Positions 33,472 through 45,486 are shown, counted from the first letter of the stretch. The stretch is 64,000 nt of DNA from Ligustrum vulgare (GCA_963555705.1 OY743169.1:51822124-51886123); one strand, 5' to 3'. The notes: generated from the sequence alone by a model not told the origin. Made by a program: numbers and translations.

Positions 33472-34930
33472 TTCTCCCCCATTTGTTTTGACCACGTCCC
33501 CGGTGCCATCAGTTCATGATATTCTCCAATAAGAGGCTTGAAGGCTCCAAGGTCTTTATCTCTTTCCCAAGTATTCTCATCACTGCTGCATCCGCTCCAT
33601 TTGACCAAATACTCTTGATGATATTTTTTTGGAAGCTCGGGTAACTCGATGATCCAGAATAGCTTCAACAACTCTCTTTTCAGTTCTCTTCAATTCAAAC
33701 ACAGGTCGCTTTGGCTTATTTCTGGAAGTGTCCTCTTTGTCTGCAATGTATGGCTTAAGAACACCGACATGGAGGACGTTATTTGATTTTGCACCAAGAA
33801 GGGAGTTCTACTCTGTAAGCAACATTTCCAATTCTCTTCACAATAGGTAATGGCCCTATGTATTTTGGAACCAACCTTGAGTCTTTCCCTCTGGTGAGCT
33901 TGTAACAGTTTCTATCGGGAAGCTTAACCATCACCAAATCTTCCACTTCGAATTCAACAAAACGGCGCTTCAGATCAGCAGACTTCTTGTATTGTTTCTG
34001 AGCTTTCTCAAGATAGCTTCGAGAAATTTCAATATTTCGTTTCCATTCTTGAGAGAAGTTCTTTGCTTGAGGGGACTTGGTATTTGAGCTCAGATCTGTA
34101 GTATGAGGGAGTAAGGGTTGCTGGCCCCTAACAATCTCAAAAGGACTCTTATTGGTGGAAGAGCTCTTTTGGACGTTGAAGCATACCTGGGCAGCATCCA
34201 AGAGTTTCACCCAATTTTTCTGCGAAGTAGAGATGAAGTGCCGAAGATATTCCTCCAGCATAGAGTTGAATCGCTCAGTCTGTCCGTCAGTTTGCGGGTG
34301 AAAAATAGAACTCATACTCAGAGTTGAACCAAAAAGTTTGAAAAATTCGGTTCAAAATATGCCAGTAAACCGAGTATCTTGATCACTAACGATGTCTTTA
34401 GGCAGCCCCCAGTATTTGACAATATGCTTGAAGAAGAGATGAGCTGTCTCTTCGGCGGAAACATACTTAGGTGCTGCGATGAAAGTTGCATATTTTGATA
34501 AACGGTTAACCACTACGATAATGGTGCCAAAATCTGCGACTTTTGGCAATTCAATTATATAATTCATCGATACACTTTCAAATGTCCTGGATGGGACGGA
34601 AAGAGGTTCAAGCAAGCCTGCCTTCTTTTGATGATCTATCTTGTCCTGCTGACAAACAAGACAAGTTTTCACATAAGTAGCAATGTCGTCCCGCATTTGC
34701 GGCCAATAGAATGCACGTTGTAATTCACCAGCTAAACGAACTTTTGCTTCGATCAACCAACGAACATCTTCTGGGATACCTTGATCCATCAGGAGCCTCA
34801 ATCTTTCGAGTCGAACTCGGTAAATCTTTTTCAAAACATTTATCGGAAGATTTGAGTAGTATTTGCGAATATTTGATAATATAACATCCATTTTCATGGA
34901 TCTGATCTTCTCCCAAAATGATCTATTTAA
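33453..34930 (-). pseudogene. Ty3/gypsy chromovirus: integrase and chromodomain remnant
   Basis: Minus-strand order: integrase zinc-binding and core 34352-34897 (R-A-F-Y-W-P-Q-M, C-x2-C as C-L-V-C-Q-Q-D-K, then V-V-V-N-R-L-S-K-Y-A-T-F and S-D-Q-D-T-R-F-T, where a fully conserved V-D-R-L-S-K has N for D); then 33779-34315 with F-H-P-Q-T-D-G-Q-T-E-R and G-P-L-P-I-V-K-R; then the chromodomain 33453-33671 with E-Y-L-V-K-W-S-G and E-N-T-W-E. Two frame breaks separate the pieces. Upstream pol, gag and 5' LTR are absent, so it is 5'-truncated at about 34930. The chromodomain places it in the chromovirus clade. Confidence 0.85.
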
Positions 34931-34999
34931 AAGCGTTATTTAACGCGTAAAGAGCGTTGGTTCCGCGTATCATTGATTCCACCAAGAAAAGGAGAGAAT

Positions 35000-37231
35000 A
35001 TTTGTAATCAAAAGAAGGGGACAAGGATCATTTTATTGAGATTTCGGTCTAATCATCTTTTTAGGCATAATAAATCAAGGTATACTGATTTATAAACTCG
35101 AACAAGTAAATATTGTATTGAACCAGAAGTTCATACGTAAAAGTGAAACGTGTATAAAGTATGAACCAGAAGTTCATAAGTGAAATATACATTGTATTGA
35201 ACCAGAAGTTCAGCGATATTGTATTGAATCAAATATTCATACATAGAAATGAAATAAAATCGTATTGAACCAGAAGTTCTATAATAAACGGTTAGATTAT
35301 CCAAAGTTTCAAATTATTTTCTATGAGAATAACTTATTCAAAAATTGTTTATCATACAACAATATTCTATGTCAAACAAGGATTAGCTCAAGAAACTTTA
35401 TGATTTGTAAAAGTGCGATATGTATACACTCCACTAAAGCGCACTAAGATATATGATCGAGATTACATCCCTAAAGGGACGACATGTGCGGCATTTTAGC
35501 CGATTGATATAATATAAGATTTGTGAACATTACGGGGAAAACACGCCTGAAGCGTAATTATGCCTGAAGCATAATGACAATTGATTCCAAAAATAAATAT
35601 CTCTTGAATAATTGAGATGATCCCTTTGAAGCTAAATACTCATGGTAAGTAAAAATGGACATAGTTAAATGATAAGATATTTATGTACTTGATGATTGAA
35701 GAAATCTCTATATGTCATATCGATAAATAAATCGAATACATGCACAACTCTCTTGTGAAAATGAGGTTGATGAAATTATAATACTTTGGCCAAATATAAA
35801 ATCCCAATGTAGGGATTATATTTCAAGGACCTGAAATCCAAATGCTTAAATGTGTAAAGCCAGTAATTATTTTTACAAATGAAAAATATTACACAGTGGT
35901 AAAGGACGACTCGTTGCGCGCGAAATTTTTAATAGAACTGGAATGACATATGGTGGATAGACAATAGCCTAAATCACTAGCTTGAGCTCTTCGATATCTC
36001 AATGAGTGAGATCAAAATGTATGATTCTCATCTCGGTACTTTGAGAGTATTCTTTGATGTACCAGTTGATCGCGGTACGTTGGGATTTCAAGTAAAATGA
36101 TTGTAGATTATATGTCAAAATTGATATATATTTCAATGATTGATTATACTTATACAAATCAGAAATTGTGGCTTATGAGATGCAAGAACATACATGTATA
36201 ATCAATGAAAGATTCAATATACCCAGATTAGTATCACTATAGAATGATACAAATGACTCCATGACATAATATGTTGAAATTGAAATTGGAGTGTACTATT
36301 TATGACATCTGGGAAATTGATTATTCACTACAAGTGAATTTGAAAATGAATATATTTAATTATTCACCAGAAGTGAATTCTAGATTTGATTATTCACCTG
36401 AAGTGAATTCTAAATTTGATTATCCACCAGAAGTGAAATATGCAATCGATAAATTAGTACAACATTGCTTAGTATAGCATGTTATGACATCATAAATGAG
36501 ATATGAACGATTTATATAAAGCTCATCATAAATGATATGTTCAATGAAAAGATTCGTGATTGCATCAATATACTTGTGACATTCCATGAAAGGAATAAAT
36601 ACGGGTTGCACTCATTTTCCCTTAGCTGAGGTTTTGTCCCACAAGATTTTCCTAGCAAGGTTTTTAATGAGGGAACAGTTGAGGCGTATTAATGAGAATT
36701 TATGAGAATAATGTACTCTTTTTCCCTTCGCTAAGGTTTTGTCCCACAAGGTTTTCCTAGCAAGGTTTTTGAGGCATTATCATAGCTATTGACAAACTAT
36801 AATTCAGCAACACATTGTTATACTGGAATGATATCAACAAATGAAGAAAATCATAGACATCTTATGAAGAATGCTATACAAGGAGGTTTTTATATACATA
36901 TTCCAGACGAATGATGACATCAAAGTTCGAGAAGTTCATGAATCCTCAATTGCACATTCCAGGGAGAGAATCATGTTGTACTCTTTTTCCTTCGTTCAGG
37001 TTTTGTCCTACTAGGTTTTCCTAACAAGGTTTTAATGAGGTAGCACTTTAGAACTTCAAGATTCAATACATGATTTGTTCTAATCGAACATTAGACTCAA
37101 TGATTGACGATGGCCAACATCAGGGGGAGCAACTGTACTCTTTTTCCTTCACTCAAGTTTTATCCCATTGAATTTTCTTAGCAAGATTTTAATGAGGCAG
37201 ACAATTGCGTAATATGTCATTTAAGGGGGAG
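35000..37231 (+). mobile_element. 3' non-coding part of a plus-strand copia element
   Basis: No coding domain is recognisable, but the segment ends in AAGGGGGAG (37223-37231), a polypurine tract directly before an LTR, and has four copies of a 'CTTTTTCCCTT(CG/AG)CTAAGGTTTTGTCCCAC' phrase (36609, 36712, 36976, 37131), a pattern common just upstream of the 3' LTR in plant copia elements. Short recurring motifs include AACCAGAAGTTC (four near 35115-35280) and CACCAGAAGTGAA-type (three to four near 36325-36440). The left boundary with the chromovirus is not defined. Confidence 0.55.
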
Positions 37232-37238
37232 TGTTATA

Positions 37239-37287
<49 letters not shown>

Positions 37288-37461
37288 AATGACATTATCA
37301 TTATATCCCTGTAAACCTTATATATTACGATTGTGTCATTGTCCACTCCTATAAATAGGAGCCATATTTCATTTGTAAGAACACACCTAATGAGAATGAT
37401 TTCTCTCTACTCTCTCTACATCTCCATTCTCTTGTTCTTTTATTTTGATAGTTTTACAACA
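37232..37461 (+). repeat. 3' LTR of a copia element (about 230 bp)
   Basis: Starts TGTTATAAATA after the polypurine tract and ends TTTTACAACA. It contains a (TA)n run at about 37244-37284, a TATA-box-like CTATAAATAGG at about 37350, and GTAAGAACACACC downstream. No second LTR is in the window. The pararetrovirus begins within about 100-200 bp of its end. Confidence 0.65.
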
Positions 37462-37680
37462 ATTTTGACAATTTCCATTTTTAAATCAATAATTCTACTT
37501 GTACTAACAAATCCTACTAACTAGTGTACAAACATAAATTAATACCTATTTTATCCTTTAGCTAAAAATATAACCAATACTTTATTTCACATATTATCTT
37601 ATTAAGTTTAACACATAATAAATTCTAAAAATGTAATTACTTTAAAATTTTTATTACTTATTTCATAATTAAAAAATATT

Positions 37681-37953
37681 ATGCCTGTTTATGATCCCCA
37701 TATACTTCACGAAAAAAGAAAATATTTAATTAAAAGTTTACATAATAAATATTTAGAATGAGAATGAATTTGAAGAAACTTAAATACTGATCCTATTGCC
37801 ATAGAAAAATATAAAGAAATTAAAAGACTGGTCTTGCAACATAATGAATATTTAAGATTAAAAGAAGAAAACTTGATTAGACAAGAAAATATTAGATATA
37901 TGGATGAATTTGAAGAAAGATTTTTAAGAAGAATAAGACAAATATTATAATTC
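37681..37953 (+). pseudogene. Pararetrovirus small ORF upstream of the primer site
   Basis: ATG at 37681 opens a 90-codon frame with three early in-frame TGA codons and then a long basic/acidic helical tail ending in L-R-R-I-R-Q-I-L before TAA. Its base composition is that of the viral genes, not of the flanking LTR. No family recognised; by position it corresponds to the small leading ORF some caulimovirids carry. Function unknown. Confidence 0.45.
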
Positions 37954-37985
37954 CGCAAAATAAAATTTCACGATCCGAACCAAAG

Positions 37986-37998
37986 TGGCATCAGAGCC
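37986..37998 (+). other. tRNA-Met primer binding site of the pararetrovirus
   Basis: TGGCATCAGAGCC differs at one position from the canonical TGGTATCAGAGCC of Caulimoviridae, which marks the start of minus-strand DNA synthesis and conventionally nucleotide 1 of the circular genome. Confidence 0.85.
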
Positions 37999-38029
37999 AG
38001 TAGTTATATTTAGAAATATATTTAGAAAA

Positions 38030-40410
38030 ATGTCTAAAAAATTATCAATAATCGAACCTAGAGTATATAATTATAAATCTAAAGATTTACCAAATAATAG
38101 TCATTGGCCATTAATAACTGAAACATATGAAAAATTTATACCATTTATACTATTAGAAGGAGGATTTGGAGAACATAAACAATTAAATTGGACAAATTTA
38201 TTTTTACTAAATAAATTAGGAATAAGTTTAGATAAAACTACAGAACAAAACTTAGAACAAGCAAAAAATCCAGAACAAGTTCAAGAAATTATCAATAATT
38301 TACCATTAGAAATAAGACAAATGATAGAAATAACTAATGATTATAAAGATATAAACAAAAATATAGCCACACAAATATTAGAAGTAAAGCAATATGTAAA
38401 TAACCTATCAAAACAATTAATAACCTTAGAAAACCAAATTAAGCAAATAACTGACAAAATAAATAAAATAGGAAATATGGTAGGAGTATATGAAAATCCA
38501 ATAGAAATTATAGAGCAAAAAACTAATATAGAACAAATAAAGATGGTAAGAACAATTAAAGAAGAAGAAATAGGGAAAAATGATTTACATAAAAGATTAG
38601 ATAATATACAACAAAATATTGAAATTGTAAACCAAAATATAACAAAAATATATGATGAAATGGAAAAAGAAAACCTAAAAGAATAATAACTGACAAAGAA
38701 TTTAAAGCCATTAATAGATTAGGAATAAATATGATTACTGAAAAAATAGAAAAATTTATGAAAAATCCTAAAGAAGAAGGTAGAGAAGATTACATAACAG
38801 AAGAAGAATATATAGAAAAATTTAAAAACCTTAAAATAGAAGAAATTAATATGAATGAACAATAAAGAGCTTTAGTACCAACAGGACAAAATCCACCAGA
38901 ATATATACAACAACCAGGAACTAACTAAGTTAAAGAAGAAAATACAAGTAATACTAATTCACAAAATACACCAGAAATTTATATGAATCAAAGACAAAAT
39001 CAAAATTTTAAAACAAATAATTTTATACCACAACAAAAATATTACACCAAGCCAAGTAAAAATTATCATATAGAATATACACCATGGAGAAGTATGGAAA
39101 CACAAATTAGTTCAGAAGGAAGATAGATAGATTTAGGATGTGTGCAAGATGTAGATCATGAATTAGAATTATTGATGAAATCCATGGCTATGATGGCCTA
39201 TACTAGAGAATTAACAGGAAAGCAATTACAATTAATGTTAGAAAATACATTTATAGGAACCACTGCAAGATGGTAGGGAAATATAACAGAAACTTATATA
39301 AGACAAGTTAGAGGAAATGACCAAGATGAAATATGAACTATTTTAAGCAGATATGAAGATGCATTAAAAAGAGAATATACATTAGTAATAGAAAGAGATA
39401 CCAAAATTAGCTCAAAACTAAGAAATAGGTATTTATTAGAAAATCTATCAATATGTGATATGTGTTATTTTAAACAATTTGCATGTGAATTTAGAGAATA
39501 TTTTGAAAAGACAGAATATAATCAGGAAACATATGGTACGGAAATTATGAACCAAATATTCTTTAAATTACCAAACCCATGGAATTTAGAATTATTTAAG
39601 GACTGGGAAAAATTAGAAATATCATTAAGTAATAATAGTGTAAGAGCAAGAATACAATTTATAGAAATGAGACAACAAGAAAAATGTATGGAAGCAAATA
39701 ATATGATAAAATTCCATAAAACAAGTAAAAAATCATTATGCTGTGATAAATTACAATATAAACCAACCCAATGGGGATGTCATCTAGAAAGAAAATATAA
39801 GAAAATGAAATATTATAGAAAAGATAAATTTAGAAACAAATTTAAAAATTTCAATAAATACAAAAAGACATATAATAAAATATTTAAAAGGTATAGAATA
39901 CCATATAAGAGATATTTAAGACAAAAACAAAACAAAACTAAAACATACCCTAAAAATCCTAAAAGATGTAAATGATATTCATGTGGAGAAGTAGGACATA
40001 TATCTCCAGAATGTCCTAAGAAAGATAAAAAGAAAAATATGATGTATATCTCATTAATAGAAAAAGAAAACTACAACTTATTACCTATTGAATAAGAAGA
40101 AGAATGGGAAGAAATTCCTGAAGATGAAGAAATTTATGAATTAGAAGAACATGAAGTAATAAATACAATAATGGAATTAGAATCTTCAGAAGAAAGTGAA
40201 TCTAATGAATCTAGTGAAGAAGAATATTTATATATAAATATGATTAGACAAATTAATGAAGTAGGTACATCTAAAGAATATGAATACCAATTAGAAGAAA
40301 ATGAAGAACAACTAAATGAAAGATTAATATTTAATCCTAAAATGTATGAAAAGATCTTAAAATCAAAATTAGATGTAGAACCAAAAGAAATATTTAATTT
40401 ACCATTTTGG
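38030..40410 (+). pseudogene. Pararetrovirus coat protein region with zinc knuckle
   Basis: The ATG at 38030 starts a frame of 218 codons (an upstream GTG read inside the primer site is not a credible start) with a heptad-like, Asn/Gln/Ile-rich coiled coil at about 110-215. After a frame change near 38686 one frame runs from 38689 to 40833 without net indel but with in-frame stops at 38863, 38926, 39124, 39274, 39334, 39973, 40093 and 40411. The capsid core is at about 39130-39720, a very Lys/Arg-rich tail at 39730-39970, and a C-x2-C-x4-H-x4-C knuckle at 39973-40014, the first Cys codon of which is TGA. An acidic Ser/Glu region follows. Packages the genome in intact relatives; broken here. 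Confidence 0.75.
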
Positions 40411-40419
40411 TAGAAAAAC

Positions 40420-41161
40420 AAAGAAATAGCATATGTAGCAAGAAACCATAGTCACCCTATAGACATAAGAGATACTACAAGAAATACATTAATACCTATA
40501 ATAAATGAAGAAATTATAAGACAAGAAATAAACTTATTGAATCCTGAACTAAAAGGAAAAATAAAGAACATATATTTAGAAGCCGTACAAATTAAAGCAA
40601 AAGCCTATTTCAGAGAAGGAATAGATACACCTATAGAATTCTATATTATGGATGATAGAATTGTAAGTTCAGTACAAGATGCTCTAATAGGAATTGTAAC
40701 AAGAAACTTAATGTACCAAAAATTAAAATTTACAATAAGACCAAATTTCAGCATAAGTATGGGAGAACAAAATAAAAATAAAGCCTTAATTATATTACAG
40801 ATTAAGAGGAATAGATATGGAACCATAAAGTAAAACTATAAGTTTAACTATTAGAACAATATATGCTTTTACTAGTAAACATGAAACCAAAATTAAGAAT
40901 GCAACGAGAACACATATAATAGAACCCATATTTAAAAATTTATTGGAATACAAATCAGCTAAAGAAAATTCAAGAATGACAATACCAGAAGATATAGAAA
41001 TAGATTTCAATCAAGCTAGAAGATTAGTAAATATGGATAAACCACAAATAGAATTTGGAAGAAGATCAATTAGCCTAAGAAGAAATACTAGTACAAGATC
41101 ATTACCTGAAATAGAAAATAGAAATGATTCAGAAAAAACAAATAATGACAAAAATACATAG
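40420..41161 (+). pseudogene. Pararetrovirus 30K-type movement protein region
   Basis: 40537-40833, in the same frame as the zinc knuckle, has the caulimovirid movement-protein signature: A-K-A-Y-F-R-E-G-I-D-T-P-I, then D-D-R-I, A-L-I-G and L-K-F-T-I-R-P. In intact viruses these proteins form tubules through plasmodesmata. After the stop at 40831-40833 the rest continues in another frame (40943-41161), Arg/Ser/Asn-rich, so at least one indel lies between 40760 and 40943. Being fused C-terminal to the coat region is the cavemo-/solendovirus arrangement. Confidence 0.75.
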
Positions 41162-41216
41162 AAAAATACCAAGAATAAATCTATGTAAAAGAAATTAGAC
41201 AAAACAATTTGAAGTT

Positions 41217-41585
41217 ATGATAGAAATTAGAATAAATGGAGAATGGAAAGAGCATAAAATATTAATAGATACTGGAGCAGCTGTATCTAATATAAAAGAA
41301 AACATAATAGGAGATTTAGAACTTAAAGTAACAAATAATCCAATTCAAATACAAGATTATTTTGGAAATATTCATCACATGGATACTTATGTAGAATTAC
41401 CAATAAGAATAAATAAAAGAAATGAAATAATCATAAACATGTACGTAGAACATACACGAAAGGTAAATACAGAATTACTATTAGGAACAGACTTCTTAGA
41501 GTAAGTAAAACCATATTATATAAAAGATGATAGAATGCTATTAACAATACAAAATGAGAATCTAGTTATACCAAGGTTATTATGA
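41217..41585 (+). pseudogene. First retropepsin-like domain, end of the coat-movement frame
   Basis: An open stretch with an aspartic-protease layout: I-L-I-D-T-G-A-A-V-S-N-I (active-site D-T-G), a middle strand region with I-Q-D-Y-F-G-N-I, and T-E-L-L-L-G-T-D-F-L, the second-half hydrophobic-Gly motif. It has one stop (41505-41507) and then continues to TGA 41583-41585. That TGA overlaps the ATG of the polymerase frame as ATGA, so this domain ends the preceding gene. It is in a different frame from the movement protein because of intervening indels. A second such domain in addition to the canonical one is unexpected. Confidence 0.65.
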
Positions 41586-43541
41586 ATAAAATACAAGGAG
41601 AAACAGAACATATTTATATACTAATCAAAATGAATTACAATGGATATCTTAGCAGAAATTATCATGCATTCTTTGATACAGGAGCATCATCCTGTTTGTT
41701 TAAAGAAAACGTATTATTCCCAGAAATGTGGAGTAATAAAAAAGATAATGAAGAAAGAGTAATACTTGCAGGATTTGATGGAAGCATAAACCTAATAACT
41801 AAAGTAGCAAGGAATGTTAAAATACAAATAGGAAAATATGAATTACAAATACCTTATGTATATCAATTTGATGATATGCCAGGGGATATATTATTAGGAA
41901 ATAACTTCATAAAACAATATTATCCAATAACTATTGATGAAAAAGTTATACTTTTATCTACCCCTTATCACCATATAGCAATAACAATAAGAATTAATGA
42001 TCCTTACTGTAGAGAAAAAATGCATCATATAGCAGCTTAGCGTGGTGAGGATAGAAAAAAATTAACAAAAACAACACAATTTATGCCTAATAAAAATAGA
42101 ATAAATCTAGTACAAGAACATTTTGATCAAATGGTAATAAAAAATATTACAAAAAAATTATTAAAATTATCAGGAGATAATCCTTTGAAAAAATGGCACA
42201 TAAATAAACCTATGACAGAAATTATACTAGAAGATGACACTAAGATTATTAGTGTAAAACCAATTAAACATACACCAAAAGAATTACCTGAATTTGAAAT
42301 GCACAGAAAAGAAATGCTAGAAAAGAAATTCATTAGAGAATCTAACAATAAACATAGTAGTCCAGCCTTCATTGTAATAAAACATTCAGAACAAAAAAGA
42401 GGAAAATCTAGAATGGTAATTAATTATAAAAGGTTAAACACTTATACAAAAGAATTAAAATATCCAATACCAAACCAACATGTATTATTTAACCAAATTA
42501 GAGGAAAGAAATATTTCTCTAAATTTGATCTTAAATCAAGATTTTATCATTTATGTTAACTGAAGAATCTAGACATTTAACAGCTTTTACGGTACCACAA
42601 GGATTTTATGAATGGAATTTATTACCTTTTGGATTTAAAAATAGTTCAGGAGAATTCCAAAGGTACATGGATAAAATATTTAAAGATTATTATCATTTTA
42701 TTACAGTATATATTGATGATATTCTTATTTACTCTGAAACTAGACAAGACCACCTATAACATCTTAATATTTTTATAGATATTGTAAGGAATAATGGAAT
42801 TATATTATCAACTACAAAAATGGAGATAGCTAAAGAAAAGGTAGAATTTTTGGGATCTATAATAAGCCAAGAAGGAATAAAACTCCAAAAACATATTGGT
42901 ACAAAAATACAAGAATTTGACAATCATATAAAAGATAAATCACAATTACAAAGCTTTTTAGGACTTGTAAACCAGACTAGAAAATATGTACCTAACTTAG
43001 CAAAACATTTAATCCCATTACAAAAAGACTAAAAGGAAAAACTACATGGACACCATTGTCTAAAGACGAAGAAAAAGAAGTACAAAAAATTAAAGACATT
43101 TGTAAAGATTTTCCAGAATTAGAATTACCCAATAAAGAATGTGATTGGATTATAGAAACCGATGCATGCGAAACAGTATGGGGAGCAGTACTTAAATATA
43201 TTTATCCAAATGAGGATGAAGAAAGGATTGCACAATACACTAGTGGCAGTTTTACTCAAACTCAAACTAATTATCATATAAATGAAAAAGAATTATTAGC
43301 TGTAAAATTTTCTATTAAAAAGTTTGAATTATTTATTGTTACTACAAAATTCAAAATTAGAACTGATAATACACAAGTCAAATATTGGTTAACTAAAGAA
43401 ATTGATCCAACTATTGCAAATAAAAGGTTAATTAGATGGCAAGTAGAACTTAGCCATTATGATTTTGAAATTATTCATATTAAGGGTACTGACAATGTTA
43501 TTGCAAATTATTTATCAACACATGGAAGACATACTTAAGAA
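41582..43541 (+). pseudogene. Pararetrovirus polymerase: protease, reverse transcriptase, RNase H
   Basis: The ATG at 41582 opens a frame with the canonical caulimovirid protease (F-F-D-T-G-A-S-S at about 41670; L-L-G-N-N-F at about 41895). A TAG at 42038 precedes the RT: R-M-V-I-N-Y-K-R-L-N and S-K-F-D-L-K-S at 42410-42540; a frame change near 42550; T-A-F-T-V-P-Q-G-F-Y-E-W-N and the catalytic Y-I-D-D-I-L at about 42710; TAA at 42757; a thumb/connection region ending 43032. After another frame change, RNase H has E-T-D-A at about 43158 and R-T-D-N at about 43360. Copies pregenomic RNA to DNA in intact relatives; non-functional here. Confidence 0.85.
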
Positions 43542-43666
43542 AATAGAAGAAATTAACTTGGTCATGGGTCAAATGAATATCAACTATTCAAATCTATTCA
43601 ACCATGTGAATACTTGCATGGTGCGCGATTGTACAAATTAACAGTGAACTAGCCTTTTACAAGTCA

Positions 43667-44625
43667 ATGGTCAATTCTCTTGAGGAAATGTACAAAGGAG
43701 GATCTCAATCCTCTCCAGTGAAGAATTTATCTGTAGGGCTTCCTATTGAGGAAGAAGTATCTAATGTATCAATTATTGGAAGTTCATCTTCCAAAGCCAT
43801 TAGCAAAACTATTGAACCATCTAAAGAAACTTTTTTAGAAGCTGCGAAGAAACCAGCAGTCGTGACAAAGGAACTATTAGAAAAGGAGAAAGATATGAAG
43901 AAACTAGAGACATTCTTGAAGTATGTGGAGTATCTAAACAAGAGGACAAAAGAAGGAGAATAGCTAAGGACAATTAGCCATAAAAAAATCAATGAAGCAA
44001 TTGTTTTTCCAGGAGCAGAACCAAGAACAGTCGGGGGCTGTTTGACCAAGAACTTATTCAGTGCATCTACCCTAGCAAGGATATGAAGGAAATATCATTA
44101 TTACCTAATTCTATCAAGGCAGCAGTTAAAACATATTTTGAAATTACCAAAGCTGAAAAAATCTATGTCATGATTTACTCAGCCATTCCAAAATTTATTG
44201 ATGAAGAATTTCTAAAGGCAGAACATATTGTAAAACTTGGAGTAACTAGCAAAGCTATTCTTTCAGAACCAGAAATTAAATCATTTAAAAAAGAAGAACA
44301 GATACAAAGTATTCCAGAAAAAAGGACATTGGGATTTAGAGTAATGTATACCGAATTAAGGGATACCCTTACACAAACTAATGTTTGGGTATATGAATCT
44401 AATGATGACAAATTATTAATCTACAGCATTGCAAGAATTAATCAAGTTAATTGTCAATTATGGAAATTTAGAGAATATGCTGAGAATATACTTGTAAGCA
44501 ATTTAGATCTTAGCAAAGGAGCCTATGAATATCTACATCAACTAATGGAGGTAGAAACGGGTCACAAGTGTAATAATTGTGAGGACCTACTCAACTACAA
44601 TGAAGATGAAGCCTACCTTGTCTGA
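43667..44625 (+). pseudogene. Pararetrovirus transactivator/inclusion-body-like ORF
   Basis: 43667-43963 encodes a Ser/Glu/Lys-rich N-terminal part; 44083-44625 (open upstream to about 44035 in the same frame) encodes a folded-looking part with L-F-D-Q-E-L-I-Q, V-K-T-Y-F-E, and a tail with C-N-N-C, a possible zinc-binding pair. The halves are one frame apart, with a stop at 43961-43963 and the shift near 44030. Position after RNase H and before the promoter is that of the caulimovirid transactivator/viroplasmin gene; motif-level identity is weak, so the call leans on position. Confidence 0.6.
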
Positions 44626-44719
44626 ACATGAATTATTCAAGGCATGGGGGTCCAGACCCATGTGAAACTTTAAAAAAGCAGTAGAAATTATTGTAACTTT
44701 AGCTTTACTTTATCTACTT

Positions 44720-44905
44720 TAATTTTCAGTCAAGTATGTAAAAGATTGGGAATATTATCTTGTTCCCCAACTTTGCTTTTACCAACAATAAAAGGAGGAG
44801 ACTCTCCTCATTGTAAGCATCCGAAAATCATATTAGTTTTCAGTAATAAAAATCTATATTCTCTCTATCTATTGTCTTTCTTTTCATTCCTAATTCAAAA
44901 TTTTC
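44720..44905 (+). promoter_or_regulatory. Pararetrovirus pregenomic promoter and poly(A) region
   Basis: Just after the transactivator-like ORF is AACAATAAAAGG (TATA-like, about 44788), then GAGGAGACTCTCCTC (a short palindrome), CATTGTAAGCATCC and AATAAAAATC (polyadenylation-signal-like, about 44846), followed by a pyrimidine-rich TTCTCTCTATC tract. The order TATA, transcription start and nearby poly(A) signal is that of caulimovirid pregenomic promoters, which give terminally redundant RNA. Activity is not demonstrable from sequence. Confidence 0.55.
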
Positions 44906-45486
44906 TTTCATCAAACCAATCCAGAAACAATTAGCAGAAGGTATGAGTAACTAAACTTCACATAGATATATATGAAGCCATAAAATAGTTAGTAATACTC
45001 CATTTATTTATGAGTCCATAAGTTTATTCTTTATAAAACTTTTGTTAAAAGAGTACATCCAGAGGTAGAAAACGAAACTGGATTGTGCTGAACCTCTTTG
45101 AAGTGTTTGTTTAAGTATTAAACAGGAAGTGTTGGAGTAAGTCTTTCGAGCAGCAACGATCTTCTATGGAGTTGTGTTTAATACTTAGATAAATAACTGA
45201 AGAGTATTTGGTCAAAAATCTTTTAAAATCAGATTTACAAAGAAGCGTGATGGACCCATAGATAGAAAGAAGTATTATTGATTATTTATGTTGGATTATA
45301 TATCGTCTTTTTTATTGATATTATCTAAGTACTGTTATCATAGTTTTAAATTTATTATTTTGTTTATGATATCTCTTACATGATTTTACATATGTTAAAA
45401 ATTTGTTTTTACTATTCCAAAAATTAACTATTTGAAGAGGATTTGAATGAATTGCTTAAATTTAAATATTTAGTTTTATAATTTAT
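44906..45486 (+). other. Leader-like non-coding segment of the pararetrovirus
   Basis: About 580 bp without a meaningful ORF between promoter and the next small ORF, matching in length the long structured leaders of caulimovirid pregenomic RNA. Many short upstream ATGs are present. No strong long-range hairpin was identified by eye. Confidence 0.4.

Noticed and set aside
36271..36477. Small frame with repeated Y-S-P-E-V-N motif
   Set aside because: The repeats lie in the non-coding 3' region of a copia element and the frame is short with no family match.
37985..38029. Extension of the coat frame upstream to 37985
   Set aside because: It would need a GTG start inside the primer binding site; the ATG at 38030 is more credible.
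40134..41202. Minus-strand frames opposite the viral coat-movement region
   Set aside because: They are shadows produced by the A-rich plus-strand coding bias.
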